This document shows, piece by piece, positions 8,031-17,662 of a stretch of DNA of 64,000 nt (position 1 is the first letter of the stretch; each line of letters begins with the position of its first letter). Below the pieces are notes generated by a model. That model was not told the DNA's origin and made no database searches. It saw only the letters and a list, made by a program, of their open reading frames with translations. The stretch is from Blautia sp. OF03-15BH. Its GTDB lineage: Bacteria > Bacillota > Clostridia > Lachnospirales > Lachnospiraceae. The translations under genes and the position numbers were made by a program. Location of the stretch: the NCBI RefSeq assembly GCF_003463065.1, contig NZ_QSCM01000001.1, positions 372,001-436,000 of the forward strand, read 5' to 3'.

Positions 8031-11012
8031 TTATCCGCGTGGTTTTTCTGATGTTCCTGTCCCCTGTTCCAGATTCTTCTGTAAGGTACCGATCAGTTCT
8101 TCCATAATGATCGGCTTGGATAAAAATCCATCCATACCACATTCCAGCGCTTTCTTTCTGTCTTCGTCAAAAGCATTGGCAGTCATGGCAAGGATGGTGA
8201 TTCCCGCCAGAGCCGGATTCTCCAGTGCACGAATCTGCTTTGTGGCTTCGTATCCGTTCATGACCGGCATCTGCACATCCATCAGTACCAGATCATAATC
8301 GCCCAGTTTCGAATGCTGAACCCTCTCCACTGCCTCTGCTCCATTTTCTGCGGTATCAACCAGAAAGCCGTATTCATTCAGGATCTCCACTGCTATTTCA
8401 CTGTTCAGCTCATTGTCTTCCACAAGCAATATATGCCTTCCTCTGAAATCCGAGCCTGCCGCCGGAAGGATCGGATGCTCTGCCTCGGCCTGTTTCTGAC
8501 CGATAGCAGCCATCAAAGTCTCTCTGATATCTGACATAAACAGAGGTTTTGCGCAAAATGCAGTTACCCCTGCCGCTCTGGCTTCCACTTCGATATCTGA
8601 CCAGTCATAAGCAGTCAGGATAATGATCGGTGTGTCGTCGCCAAGACTGCGGATCTGACGGGTGACTTCAATACCATTCATATCCGGCAGACGCCAGTCG
8701 ATGATATACGCATGAAAGGCATCCCCGAGTTCCATCGACTGCCGTGCACGGAGAACAGCCTCTTTACCGGAAAGTGTCCATTCGGAACGCATTCCGACCT
8801 TTACGAGCATCTTCGTCACACTGTCACAGGTATTGAAATCATCGTCTACCACCAGTGCCTTAAGGCCTTCCAGCTCTGCGATCTTCTCTACACGATGGTT
8901 CTCAGGCTGGACGCGGAACGGCAGACGGACAATAAATTCGGTGCCTTTGCCCTGTTCCGTCTGAACTTCAATGGTTCCGCCCATCATATCCACGATGTTC
9001 TTGGTAATGGCCATGCCAAGCCCTGTCCCCTGGGTCCTGCTGACAGTGGAAGTCCGCTCCCGTTCAAAAGGAGAAAAGATCTTCTGTACAAATTCCGGAC
9101 TCATGCCGATTCCGTTATCCTTTACCCGGATCTCATACCGTTCACAGCCGCTCTTTGTACCCGGATACTGTTTCAGCCGGACAGAAACCGTTCCTCCTGC
9201 CGGAGTAAACTTGACCGCATTGGACAAAAGATTCAGCAGCACCTGGTTCAGTCGCGTCTTATCACAATAGACATCCTCATTCGTCACATCCATGGCATCC
9301 ATATAAAGCTCCAGCTGCTTCGCATGAATCTGTCCGCTGATGATCGTCTTCAGATCATGAAGCACATCCGACAGACTGACCTCCGTTTCTTCCAGATTGA
9401 TCTTTCCACTTTCAATACGGCTCATGTCCAGGATATCGTTGATCAGTGAGAGCAGATGATTGCTGGACGAAAGGATCTTACCCAGATAATCCCGTACCTT
9501 TTTTATATCATCAATATTACTTACAGCCAGTGTCGTAAAGCCGATGATCGCATTCATTGGCGTCCGGATATCATGAGACATGTTGGAAAGGAAGGTACTC
9601 TTTGCCCGGTTTGCTGTCTCCGCAGCATGAACTGCCTCAGAAAGTGCCTGATTCATTTTTTTGTCAGAGGTACGATCTGACAGAACCAGGATGTATTTCT
9701 TTTTTCCGTTTACTTCACTGCCCATGGCAATGTTATGAAACCATCGTTGTTCCCCGGTTTTTTGGTGAACATATTCAAAATCCCATTCCTGCTGTTCATC
9801 CACCCGGATCCCCTCCAGATAATTCTTCTCCGGATCTTCAGAGTCACCGGGATTCAGTTTTCCCAGGACACAAATATCTTTCCGGATCTGTTCTACTGTA
9901 ATACCAAGCAGTTTTTCCACATTCGGACTGACGTAATCTGTCTGATAGGTTCTGGCATCCAGCATCAGGAAAACATCATCCACATTCATCGACAGCTTTT
10001 GAAACAGCTCATCCCGATACAGGATCTCGCTATCCTTTTTCTTAAGGTTTATCCTGCTTTTTTGAATGATCAGGCTGATCAGGAAGGCGGCGATACAGAG
10101 CACGACCACACTGGCAAGGAGCATCGTGCTAAGCTGCAGGCGGTTCATACTGGCATTGACGATATCTGCCTTTACAAGTCCTAAGAATATCCAGTCCTGA
10201 ATATCTGATTTTTCATAGACCAGATAATAGTTTCTTCCATCCAGATTTACCAGCATCGCATCGGTATGTCCGGCATTAAACTTCTCCGAAATGGAAAGGA
10301 TCTCTTCTTCAGACATATTGGAATGCTCTCTCAGAATGCCAAAGAAATTATATACCTTCCCCCATGACTCAGAAGAATGATCGACCACAACACGGCCGTC
10401 CGGATGAACAACATAACTCTGGGCATTTCCATTGAAAACAGAGATATCCAGTACCTTTATGATATCAGAGTTCTCATAGGCGATCGCGATCGCATCATAT
10501 TCAAAGCCCTGATAGCTTCCATGAGCTCTGGGAGTGGCAAAAACAAGCATCTGAGATTTTCCGGGAACCGCTACATTTGTGATCACATCATTCCCCTGCC
10601 GGATCTCTTCTTCCATATTTTCCTGTAACCCGAGATACCCGTTTTCCCCTGTCACCATCTTATAGGTGCCATCGGCTGACAGGAAATAGAAATTTAAAAA
10701 ACCTGCATCTTCCTGTGCTTTCTCTATATAATCACGGATTTCGCTTTCACCGGAAGTGCTCTTTAGATACTCTCCCCACATATGAAGATAAGTCAGGTTC
10801 TTATCTGTCAGTTCCTTTAACATATGATCAGACTGGTGAAAAATCTCCGTCAGATGAGAAACACTTTCTTCAAAAACCGTTTTCGACACAAATCTGAAAT
10901 ATTGGAAAACAGACAAAATAATTCCAATGAAGAGAGCAATAAAGACAGCTATCCTTACCCGTTTTCTCACAACACGCTTCTTTCTTTTTGCATTATGCTT
11001 TTTACTGTCCAT
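8031..11012 (-). CDS. Hybrid sensor histidine kinase with two receiver domains
   Basis: Membrane sensor, about 993 aa. Order (numbered from the GTG at 11021): helix at 23-42, extracellular Cache-like domain to about 290, helix at 298-318, PAS domain 340-450, HisKA with phospho-acceptor His483 in SNMSHDIRTPMN, HATPase (DNGIGMSPEF, GTGLGMAITK), receiver 1 (Asp775 in YIIDWRLPDMNG) and receiver 2 (Asp915 in LVLMDVQMPVMNGY). ATG 11012 is preferred because GAGGTGA lies 5 nt before it; the GTG at 11021 sits inside that site. The upstream binding-protein gene ends at 11018, so the two are coupled and the binding protein probably feeds this sensor. No DNA-binding output domain is present. Confidence 0.92.
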   Translation of the reverse strand: MDSKKHNAKRKKRVVRKRVRIAVFIALFIGIILSVFQYFRFVSKTVFEESVSHLTEIFHQSDHMLKELTDKNLTYLHMWGEYLKSTSGESEIRDYIEKAQEDAGFLNFYFLSADGTYKMVTGENGYLGLQENMEEEIRQGNDVITNVAVPGKSQMLVFATPRAHGSYQGFEYDAIAIAYENSDIIKVLDISVFNGNAQSYVVHPDGRVVVDHSSESWGKVYNFFGILREHSNMSEEEILSISEKFNAGHTDAMLVNLDGRNYYLVYEKSDIQDWIFLGLVKADIVNASMNRLQLSTMLLASVVVLCIAAFLISLIIQKSRINLKKKDSEILYRDELFQKLSMNVDDVFLMLDARTYQTDYVSPNVEKLLGITVEQIRKDICVLGKLNPGDSEDPEKNYLEGIRVDEQQEWDFEYVHQKTGEQRWFHNIAMGSEVNGKKKYILVLSDRTSDKKMNQALSEAVHAAETANRAKSTFLSNMSHDIRTPMNAIIGFTTLAVSNIDDIKKVRDYLGKILSSSNHLLSLINDILDMSRIESGKINLEETEVSLSDVLHDLKTIISGQIHAKQLELYMDAMDVTNEDVYCDKTRLNQVLLNLLSNAVKFTPAGGTVSVRLKQYPGTKSGCERYEIRVKDNGIGMSPEFVQKIFSPFERERTSTVSRTQGTGLGMAITKNIVDMMGGTIEVQTEQGKGTEFIVRLPFRVQPENHRVEKIAELEGLKALVVDDDFNTCDSVTKMLVKVGMRSEWTLSGKEAVLRARQSMELGDAFHAYIIDWRLPDMNGIEVTRQIRSLGDDTPIIILTAYDWSDIEVEARAAGVTAFCAKPLFMSDIRETLMAAIGQKQAEAEHPILPAAGSDFRGRHILLVEDNELNSEIAVEILNEYGFLVDTAENGAEAVERVQHSKLGDYDLVLMDVQMPVMNGYEATKQIRALENPALAGITILAMTANAFDEDRKKALECGMDGFLSKPIIMEELIGTLQKNLEQGTGTSEKPRG

Positions 11013-11017
11013 TCTTC

Positions 11018-12868
11018 TCACCTCAGAGTTATATAGTCTTCAGGCTCTGCAAGAACGGCATCACCATCTGAAACATATCCTGTCCAGGTATTTTTTACGG
11101 TGGTATCCGCTCCATCAAATACCACAGTATCATCTGCCGGATAGGCTTCCATGTGTTTTGGTATCGCCAGGCAGGTTACTGTAAAAGTATCTTTGTCCTG
11201 AACAGTTTTTCCATCCTTTTTGACTTTCTTTAATATATAACCATCCTCTGTTTCCTTGATCTCCACAGAAATGCCACTGACTACAGGCAGAGAACCACGA
11301 TTAAAGGGGATGAAGCCTCCCTGGTAGCCTTCCACAAAGTTTCTGACCGTCTCCTTCAGTTCCGCCCCGCTCATCTTGCTGCTGTAAGCGGAAAGACTGT
11401 TTGGCATGATCATATTACCCGCCTGTTTTTCCGTATAACCGGCCTTCAGCACATTTCCCGTAAAGCTGTTTCCGGTTGCGATCAGCACATCCGACCCGTA
11501 AATGCTGCGCAGCGTATTTGCCATAACCGAATAAGCTGCATTGCCTCCACTGCTATGGAAGCGGTTGGAATAGGACTTCTGTGAATCCAATACGATATTC
11601 TCAGAAGTAGCTTCTTCCTCAAGAAGCTGCGTGTTAAATGACTGATAAGCCTGCGCTGCATCGTATTCTCCTGCGATCATCCTGGAAACCACATCCCTGG
11701 AAACAGAGAAAAAATCATTTGAGGCAATGCGGATATACATATGGTTTTCTTCGATCACCGGTTTCACATCTTTCAGATATTCCGTAAGCTTAAGTTCCAC
11801 ATTCTGGCTGTAACTCAACAGATCCTGCCCGTCAAAAATGACCCTGCTCTGTGCATCCTCTGAAAGCATGGTGTCCAGTACCTTCATTGCTTTCTTCCGG
11901 CGTGTCTCATCCTGTGCCAAATCACGGTTTAAGGCCACCTGAAAATATGGAGTAGTCATCAGCCACTTTTCACCGTCCTCCTGGAAGAATGGCAGAAAGG
12001 TTGTATTGATGCCCTGATCCTGAAACATTTTTACACCGGAAGAACTGCCGAAGTACATAGCAAGCTTACCACTTCCGTACATCTCAAGCACATCATCATA
12101 ATTCAGATCCAGATCGTTCCGGCTCAGGCCGGTATCCTGGATAAACTGCTCCATACGTTCAAAAACTTCCGGCCAGACGCTACTGTCCAGACCTTCTCTC
12201 TTTGTATGATCCGGGTCACTGTAAGTCGTGCGCCACTTGCGTCCGTCTATAGAAGACAGTTCTGACGCAGATAACCCCTGCAGGGTTTCCATACAGGTAT
12301 AATCATAATAATAGTCTGCGGTAAAGCCGCGAATCCCCACTTTTTCAAACGCCTGGCAGGCAGAAACAAAGCTTTCATAGTCGGTCGGCAGAGGAATCTC
12401 ATACTTTTCAAAAAGATCCTTGTTCACTATAAATCCATGAGCATCCGCACACACCGGAAGCCAGTTTACGCTGCCATCCTCATTCTTAAAATTGTTAAGG
12501 TAGGTATCATAGACAGCACCGGCCGCATTGGTTGTGGAAAGATCCATCAGGCTGTCTTTCAGCGGACTGGCATCATGCAGGGAAAACCTGCAGCAGGTTA
12601 TGATATCCGGCAGCCCTCCGTTTTCATTCAGAAACCGGTAGAAATCCAGGTCATTATTGCCTACTACAAATTCCACATTGATATCCGGAAGCTGTTCCTG
12701 GATGTATGGTGCATATTTTTCATACATGCTTGTACTCCATAAATACACCGTGATCGTTTCGGCATCTTCTTTTTCCGCGTTCTTCCCGCCACAGCCTGAC
12801 AGAAGTGACAGGACTGTCGCCATCACGAAAAATGCCGCCAGAACTCTGTTCCATTTTTTCTCTTTCAT
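11018..12868 (-). CDS. SBP1-type lipoprotein with a 5'-nucleotidase C-terminal-like domain
   Basis: Surface lipoprotein, 616 aa. The signal peptide ends in the lipobox LLSGC (Cys26). Residues about 35-415 are a family 1 binding protein (ITVYLWSTSMYEKYAPYI; PDIITCCRFSLHDASPLKDS). Residues about 420-616 resemble the C-terminal substrate-specificity domain of 5'-nucleotidases (SDVLIATGNSFTGNVLKAG, then MPNSLSAYSSKMSGAELKE, then LPVVSGISVEI), but the catalytic metallophosphatase half is absent. It starts 29 bp after one kinase gene and overlaps the start of the next, with no permease nearby, so a sensing role is more likely than transport. The assignment of the C-terminal domain is by motif reading only. 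Confidence 0.85.
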   Translation of the reverse strand: MKEKKWNRVLAAFFVMATVLSLLSGCGGKNAEKEDAETITVYLWSTSMYEKYAPYIQEQLPDINVEFVVGNNDLDFYRFLNENGGLPDIITCCRFSLHDASPLKDSLMDLSTTNAAGAVYDTYLNNFKNEDGSVNWLPVCADAHGFIVNKDLFEKYEIPLPTDYESFVSACQAFEKVGIRGFTADYYYDYTCMETLQGLSASELSSIDGRKWRTTYSDPDHTKREGLDSSVWPEVFERMEQFIQDTGLSRNDLDLNYDDVLEMYGSGKLAMYFGSSSGVKMFQDQGINTTFLPFFQEDGEKWLMTTPYFQVALNRDLAQDETRRKKAMKVLDTMLSEDAQSRVIFDGQDLLSYSQNVELKLTEYLKDVKPVIEENHMYIRIASNDFFSVSRDVVSRMIAGEYDAAQAYQSFNTQLLEEEATSENIVLDSQKSYSNRFHSSGGNAAYSVMANTLRSIYGSDVLIATGNSFTGNVLKAGYTEKQAGNMIMPNSLSAYSSKMSGAELKETVRNFVEGYQGGFIPFNRGSLPVVSGISVEIKETEDGYILKKVKKDGKTVQDKDTFTVTCLAIPKHMEAYPADDTVVFDGADTTVKNTWTGYVSDGDAVLAEPEDYITLR

Positions 12869-12897
12869 TACAATCTCCCTTCTGAAATTGTTTCCGT

Positions 12898-15060
12898 CTA
12901 TTCCATCAGCTCATGAATGACCTTTACCAATAATTTTCCATCAACCGGTTTTCCAATATGCTCATTCATTCCTGCTTCTTTTGCTCTCATTTTATCCTCC
13001 GCGAAAGCATTTGCTGTCATCGCAATGATCGGAATTCGTTTTGCATCTTCTCTATCCAGAGAACGGATACGCTTTGCAGCTTCATACCCATTCATGACCG
13101 GCATCATGATATCCATAAGAATGACATCAAACTCACCAGATCCGCTTTTTTCGAATATCTCAACCGCTTCCTGGCCATTCCATGCTTTGGTCACGACAGC
13201 TCCCTCATTCTGGAGCAGAAATTCTGCGATTTCCATATTCAGCTCATTGTCTTCTGCCAGAAGAATATGCAGTCCCCGGATAGAAACTTCTGTTTTTTCT
13301 CCAGTTTCCGTTCTGCCGCTCCTGTCTGTATCGATCCGGAACGGGACACGGATCACAAAGGTCGTCCCTGCACCTTCTGCACTTTCAAAGGTGATCGTTC
13401 CACCCATTTTTTCGACTAGATTCTTTGAAATTGTCATTCCCAGTCCTGTTCCGGCAAATTTTGTGCGGCTTCCGGCATCTTCCTGTGCAAACGGTTCAAA
13501 AATATGTTTCTGAAACTCTTCTGTCATCCCGATCCCGGTATCCCGACAGACAAATTCCATTGTCGTCATTCCCGGCTGTTCGGATGGGATTTCCCTGCAG
13601 CTGATATAGATCTGTCCGTTTGCTCTGTTATATTTCACCGCATTCGACAGGATATTCATCATCACCCGTTTCACATGCCCCGGGCTTCCGATCAGATCCC
13701 GGTGTATGATTTCTTTTTTCCCCCACACGATCCGAATATTCTGTTCTGCGGCAATCTGTTTGATCACAACAAGCACTTCTCTGGAAATGCTGCTCAGATT
13801 AAACGGAATTTCTTCCAGGATCACTTCATCTGACTCCAGTTTACTCATATCCAGGACTTCGTTTACCAGTTCCAGTAACAGATTGGATGCCTCTTTGATC
13901 TTTGCCCTGCATTCCGTCTGTTTCTCCATATCGTCTGCATAATGGTCTGCCACATCGAGCATGCCGCAGATCCCATTGATCGGAGTCCGGATATCATGGC
14001 TCATCCGTTGAAGGAATTCGGTTTTTGCCTCGTTGGCTGCTTCTGCTTTTTTTGCCGCTATCAGAAGTTCTGCTTTATATTTTTCCTCTTTTTCCTGTTC
14101 CTGCTTCTGATGTTCCAGATTGGTTCTGGATATACAGAACCAGAATATACCGAATATCAGCACATAAAGAGAAATGACACCTGCCACGCTTAATGGGAGG
14201 TTATGGAATATTTCCGTATCCGGAAGATATGCATAAATATAATAGTCCCGCTGCTTCAGCATGATCCCGTAGCATCCGGTTCCTCCATTCTTCATATGAT
14301 AAATGTGCTGACTGTCTGTATGCTTTTTCATTGCCTGAACGACCTCGTTGCCGGCTGTATCCTGCCTCAGCAGTTTCTCATCATTGCTGGCAACAATGAT
14401 CCCATTGTCTGCAACAATAATCGTTCCGTCTTTCTGGATATTGTAACCATTTAAAAGACCCTGTATCGTCAGAGTATAGTTTCTGACAAATTCAGGCGGT
14501 GTATAATAATAGATCGCCACGACACCCGGTACATCTTTTCTGGCACAGGCTGCAATATCGATACTTGAACCGTCTTCTCTGGTAAACCGTTCCGAATAGC
14601 TTCTTTCTTCATATCCGGTAAAATCCATGATGATGTCTTTTTGCAGATACTCCGTGATCTCATTGGTCAGGGATTCATCCGTGCTGTATTCACAGTCCGT
14701 CTTTCCTTCGGTATCCAGTACAAGAATACCGTCCACCCAGAGAGTCTGCAGATTTTCTTTCAGGAACTCCCGGCTTAGCTGACCGCCGTTTTCTGTTTCC
14801 ATCTTAATATTTGTACTCATCTGTCTGGCACTTTCAATCGCACGGAGGAGACTTTTGGATTCCGAAGATTCATTATAATGGGTATAGGTAGAGCACTGCA
14901 CTTTGACATAGTTTACAATCTCCACCATCCTTTTCTCTGCTTCCGCCTTTTCCGCATGAAAAAAATAAAACAGAGCGGATGCAGCCACAAAGAGCCCAAG
15001 CAGTCCACCGACCACCTGGATCTGTTTTCCTTTCATCTTTCCCTTAATACCCAAGATCAT
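12898..15060 (-). CDS. Hybrid sensor histidine kinase with one receiver domain
   Basis: Membrane sensor kinase. Numbered from the longest frame (15087): helix 24-43, extracellular region to about 298 (includes GTIIVADNGIIVASNDEKLL, Cache-like), helix 300-320, coiled coil, HisKA with His364 in RMSHDIRTPING, HATPase (DTGIGMTEEF, GTGLGMTISK) and a receiver with Asp659 (VILMDIMMPVMNGY). The start is uncertain. ATG 15060 has GGAGG only 3 nt away. ATG 15036 has AAGG at 5 nt and lies just past the upstream stop. The ATG at 15087 has no site. All place it overlapping or abutting the SBP3 lipoprotein gene ending at 15044, its probable sensory partner. Confidence 0.9.
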   Translation of the reverse strand: MILGIKGKMKGKQIQVVGGLLGLFVAASALFYFFHAEKAEAEKRMVEIVNYVKVQCSTYTHYNESSESKSLLRAIESARQMSTNIKMETENGGQLSREFLKENLQTLWVDGILVLDTEGKTDCEYSTDESLTNEITEYLQKDIIMDFTGYEERSYSERFTREDGSSIDIAACARKDVPGVVAIYYYTPPEFVRNYTLTIQGLLNGYNIQKDGTIIVADNGIIVASNDEKLLRQDTAGNEVVQAMKKHTDSQHIYHMKNGGTGCYGIMLKQRDYYIYAYLPDTEIFHNLPLSVAGVISLYVLIFGIFWFCISRTNLEHQKQEQEKEEKYKAELLIAAKKAEAANEAKTEFLQRMSHDIRTPINGICGMLDVADHYADDMEKQTECRAKIKEASNLLLELVNEVLDMSKLESDEVILEEIPFNLSSISREVLVVIKQIAAEQNIRIVWGKKEIIHRDLIGSPGHVKRVMMNILSNAVKYNRANGQIYISCREIPSEQPGMTTMEFVCRDTGIGMTEEFQKHIFEPFAQEDAGSRTKFAGTGLGMTISKNLVEKMGGTITFESAEGAGTTFVIRVPFRIDTDRSGRTETGEKTEVSIRGLHILLAEDNELNMEIAEFLLQNEGAVVTKAWNGQEAVEIFEKSGSGEFDVILMDIMMPVMNGYEAAKRIRSLDREDAKRIPIIAMTANAFAEDKMRAKEAGMNEHIGKPVDGKLLVKVIHELME

Positions 15061-15859
15061 CCACCTCCAGATACTTTTCCGGATCATCCAGATATTTTCC
15101 GATGATTTTCAGAGTTGTGCCATCCTGACGCATTTCTTCCAGTGTCTGATCCATCTGCTCACAAATCCCTCTGTCATCCTCTTTTGCAAAAGCAACTCCT
15201 ATCCCGACGATCATCAGAGGTTCTTCCAGGATACGGAAGCCTGTATCATAATCCTTCATATACTGTACGATCGATTCCTCATGTGCGGCAACTGCATCCA
15301 CATATCCTTTCCCAAGAAACGTATAGATCAGCTCCCTGTGTCCCAAACTGATCAGATTGCCAAGTTTGGGGATTCTCTCATCTGTCCTTTTCAGAAAGAT
15401 GCCTTCCGGTTTGGTTGTAGACTGGACGGCCAGATTCTTTCCCTCCAGGTCACTCAGCTTATAAATATCACTGTTCTCATTTACGGCTACTACCTGGCGG
15501 CTTGCTATGTACGGTCCGGCCCAGCGGTAATCGTCAAGGCGCCCTTCCATGGAAAAACAGCCCATGATGCAATCGATCTCTCCGCTCTCCACCAGTTCTT
15601 TTTTCTTCTCCCAGTTGATCTGGACCACATCCACCTGGTATCCCATTCTTTTGAAAGCTTCTGTAGCCAGTTCTGCGTCTATGCCCGTCGGTATGCCATC
15701 CTCATTCAGATAATTGTATGGGGGATAGCTGTCGCTGCCGAGCATAATGACAGGCTTTTCCGGTTCTTTTTTACTGACATCCGTGTTTTTGCATCCTGTC
15801 AGGGTGCCAGCTAAAATTCCTGCAAGCAGAATGCCTGCGATTATTCTTTTTCCTTTCAT
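15044..15859 (-). CDS. SBP3-type binding lipoprotein, partner of a sensor kinase
   Basis: 271 aa surface lipoprotein of the amino-acid/polar-compound binding family. The lipobox is GTLTGC (Cys23). The family signature is visible: PVIMLGSDSYPPYNYLNEDG, IPTGIDAELATEAFKRMGY, GEIDCIMGCFSM, and LEGKNLAVQSTT (residues about 38-150). It is the first gene after the promoter at 15988-16016 and overlaps the following kinase reading frame. There is no permease or ATPase in the operon, which argues that it presents a ligand to the kinase. A close cousin with the same arrangement lies at 43662-44501. Confidence 0.9.
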   Translation of the reverse strand: MKGKRIIAGILLAGILAGTLTGCKNTDVSKKEPEKPVIMLGSDSYPPYNYLNEDGIPTGIDAELATEAFKRMGYQVDVVQINWEKKKELVESGEIDCIMGCFSMEGRLDDYRWAGPYIASRQVVAVNENSDIYKLSDLEGKNLAVQSTTKPEGIFLKRTDERIPKLGNLISLGHRELIYTFLGKGYVDAVAAHEESIVQYMKDYDTGFRILEEPLMIVGIGVAFAKEDDRGICEQMDQTLEEMRQDGTTLKIIGKYLDDPEKYLEVDDLGY

Positions 15860-15899
15860 TTTCCTTCCATTCCTGCTGCTGTTTTATATTTCTGTAAAT

Positions 15900-15972
15900 G
15901 GTAACTGTTCATGACGTTCAAAACAACAGGCCACAGGTCTACGCGCCGCTTTGTCCATTCCGAACTGTTACC
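15900..15972. repeat. Short TIR-bounded repeat in the 5' UTR of the kinase operon
   Basis: GGTAACTGTTC (15900-15910) and GAACTGTTACC (15962-15972) are inverted with one mismatch, bounding 73 bp of non-coding sequence. The ends match the larger element at 4906-5050. It lies downstream of the operon promoter, so it is transcribed as part of the leader. Confidence 0.5.
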
Positions 15973-15987
15973 AAAAAAACTGATTTC

Positions 15988-16016
15988 ATTATACTTCCAC
16001 GTTCCACTATACACAA
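15988..16016 (-). promoter_or_regulatory. Promoter of the SBP/hybrid-kinase operon
   Basis: Minus strand TTGTGT (16016-16011), 17-bp spacer, perfect TATAAT (15993-15988). Transcription would begin near 15981 and run through the five genes down to 5075. It sits in the gap between the truncated kinase (ending at 16025) and the SBP3 gene. Confidence 0.6.
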
Positions 16017-16024
16017 CAAAAACA

Positions 16025-17662
16025 TCATCGCTTTATATATTTTATTATAGCAGATATTAAAATACTCATATCAACCGGCTTCGCCACATGGTCATCCATT
16101 CCGGCATTCAAAGCAGCCTGCACATCCTCTGCAAATGCATTTGCTGTCATTGCAATAATAGGAATCTCTTTTCCATCCGGACGGTCCGGCAGATTTCTGA
16201 TCGCTTTTGTCGTTTCATACCCATTCATTTCCGGCATCATGATATCCATCAAGATCAGATCAAAGGTCCCCGGAGTTGTATTGCAAAACTGTATCAGGGC
16301 AGATTTCCCATCGGCAGCTCTGGTCACAGCCATCCCTTTTTCTTCCAATAGAGCAATCGCTATTTCTGCGTTCAGATCATTGTCCTCTGCCAAAAGAACA
16401 TGCAAACCATGCAGATCCATATCTTTCCTTAACTTTTCATTCGCTTCCGTCCGTACCTGTTCTGCTATAAGCAGAGGGATTTCTACTGTAAATGTTGAGC
16501 CAATGCCCTGTCTGCTGCTGACCTCAATTTTCCCGCCCATAAGATCTACATACTGCTTGGCAATCGCCATTCCCAGTCCGGTTCCCTTATAACTGGTTCT
16601 TGCCCCATCAGTTTCCTGACTGAACTCATCAAATATTCTGTTCTGGAACTCCTCGCTCATACCAATTCCGGTATCTGATATGCGGTAACGTACGATCATA
16701 TGCTGCTCATCATTGCCCGGATCGTTTTCTGCAACAAATGAAATGCTGCCTCCATCTTTTGTAAATTTGACTGCATTGCTGATGATGTTGAGCAATACTT
16801 CCCGGATCCTGAGTTCATCTGCCATCACATAAGGATTTTTCAGTTCTTCTCTTGAAACATAAAAATGAAGGTCACGGTTTTCCATATAACCCCTTGCAAT
16901 CGACAAAACCGTATTTACCATCTCCCCAAGATCTACCGGTACTGGTTTATATTCCAGTTTACCGCTTTCAATGCGGCTGATATCCAACACATCGTTAATG
17001 AGCGTCATCAGATATTCTGAGCTCTGTCTGATCTTTTTCAGACAATTCTCCACCTCTTTGTCCGGTTTCCTCTTCATGGCAAGCTCTGTAAACCCAACGA
17101 TCGCATTCATTGGTGTCCTGATGTCATGGGACATATGGTTCAGGAACGTCGTTTTTGCGATATTCGCAGCATTTGCATTCTGTGCTTCTTTCAAGGCTTC
17201 CATCTGTTTTTTCCTGCTTACCAAAAGAGAATAGATCAGAAGAAGCAGTACAAAAATGATCACAAAGGAAACTCCGATAGCGAAACCAGCATACTCTGCA
17301 AATACATCCTGCAAGGTCATTTTCTTTTCCAAAACGGAATTCTGTGCAAGGACAACGCCATTTAAAATATTGGATGACTGATCAATTGCTTTATTGATAA
17401 TGGTAGCTGCTCTTCGGTTTTCCCTCGTCGTGAACATTCCCAATTCCTGCCGTTTTGCCATCTCTGCAAATGACAGACTTTTGGTCAGTGGACTTTCATT
17501 AAGAAGATTGATCTTTGAAGAGGGAATAACAGTTGTTGCATCCTGGTAAAAAATGGAAAAATCCACGATATCGTGCCTGACACTGCCGATCTTTCCGGCT
17601 ACACAAAAATTGATCTGAAAGGCCACTACATCCTTCCCGGCCTCATCAATATGCACGTCCAC
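16025..17662 (-). pseudogene. 5'-truncated hybrid histidine kinase
   Basis: The open frame of 545 codons encodes a helix (residues 122-148), HisKA with His179 (HMSHDIRTPMN), HATPase (DTGIGMSEEF, GTGLGMAIAK) and a receiver with Asp473 (LILMDIMMPEMNGY). Residues about 40-120 match the tail of the second binding-protein domain of the kinase at 5075 (compare SPLTKSLSFAEMAKRQELGM with VPLTKTMEACFAVRCGEG). Residues 1 to about 30 are simply the antisense of an amidohydrolase gene, so the natural start and most of the sensor are missing: a rearrangement junction lies near 17560-17575. A shortened product could be made, but no ribosome binding site supports the first ATG. Confidence 0.75.
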
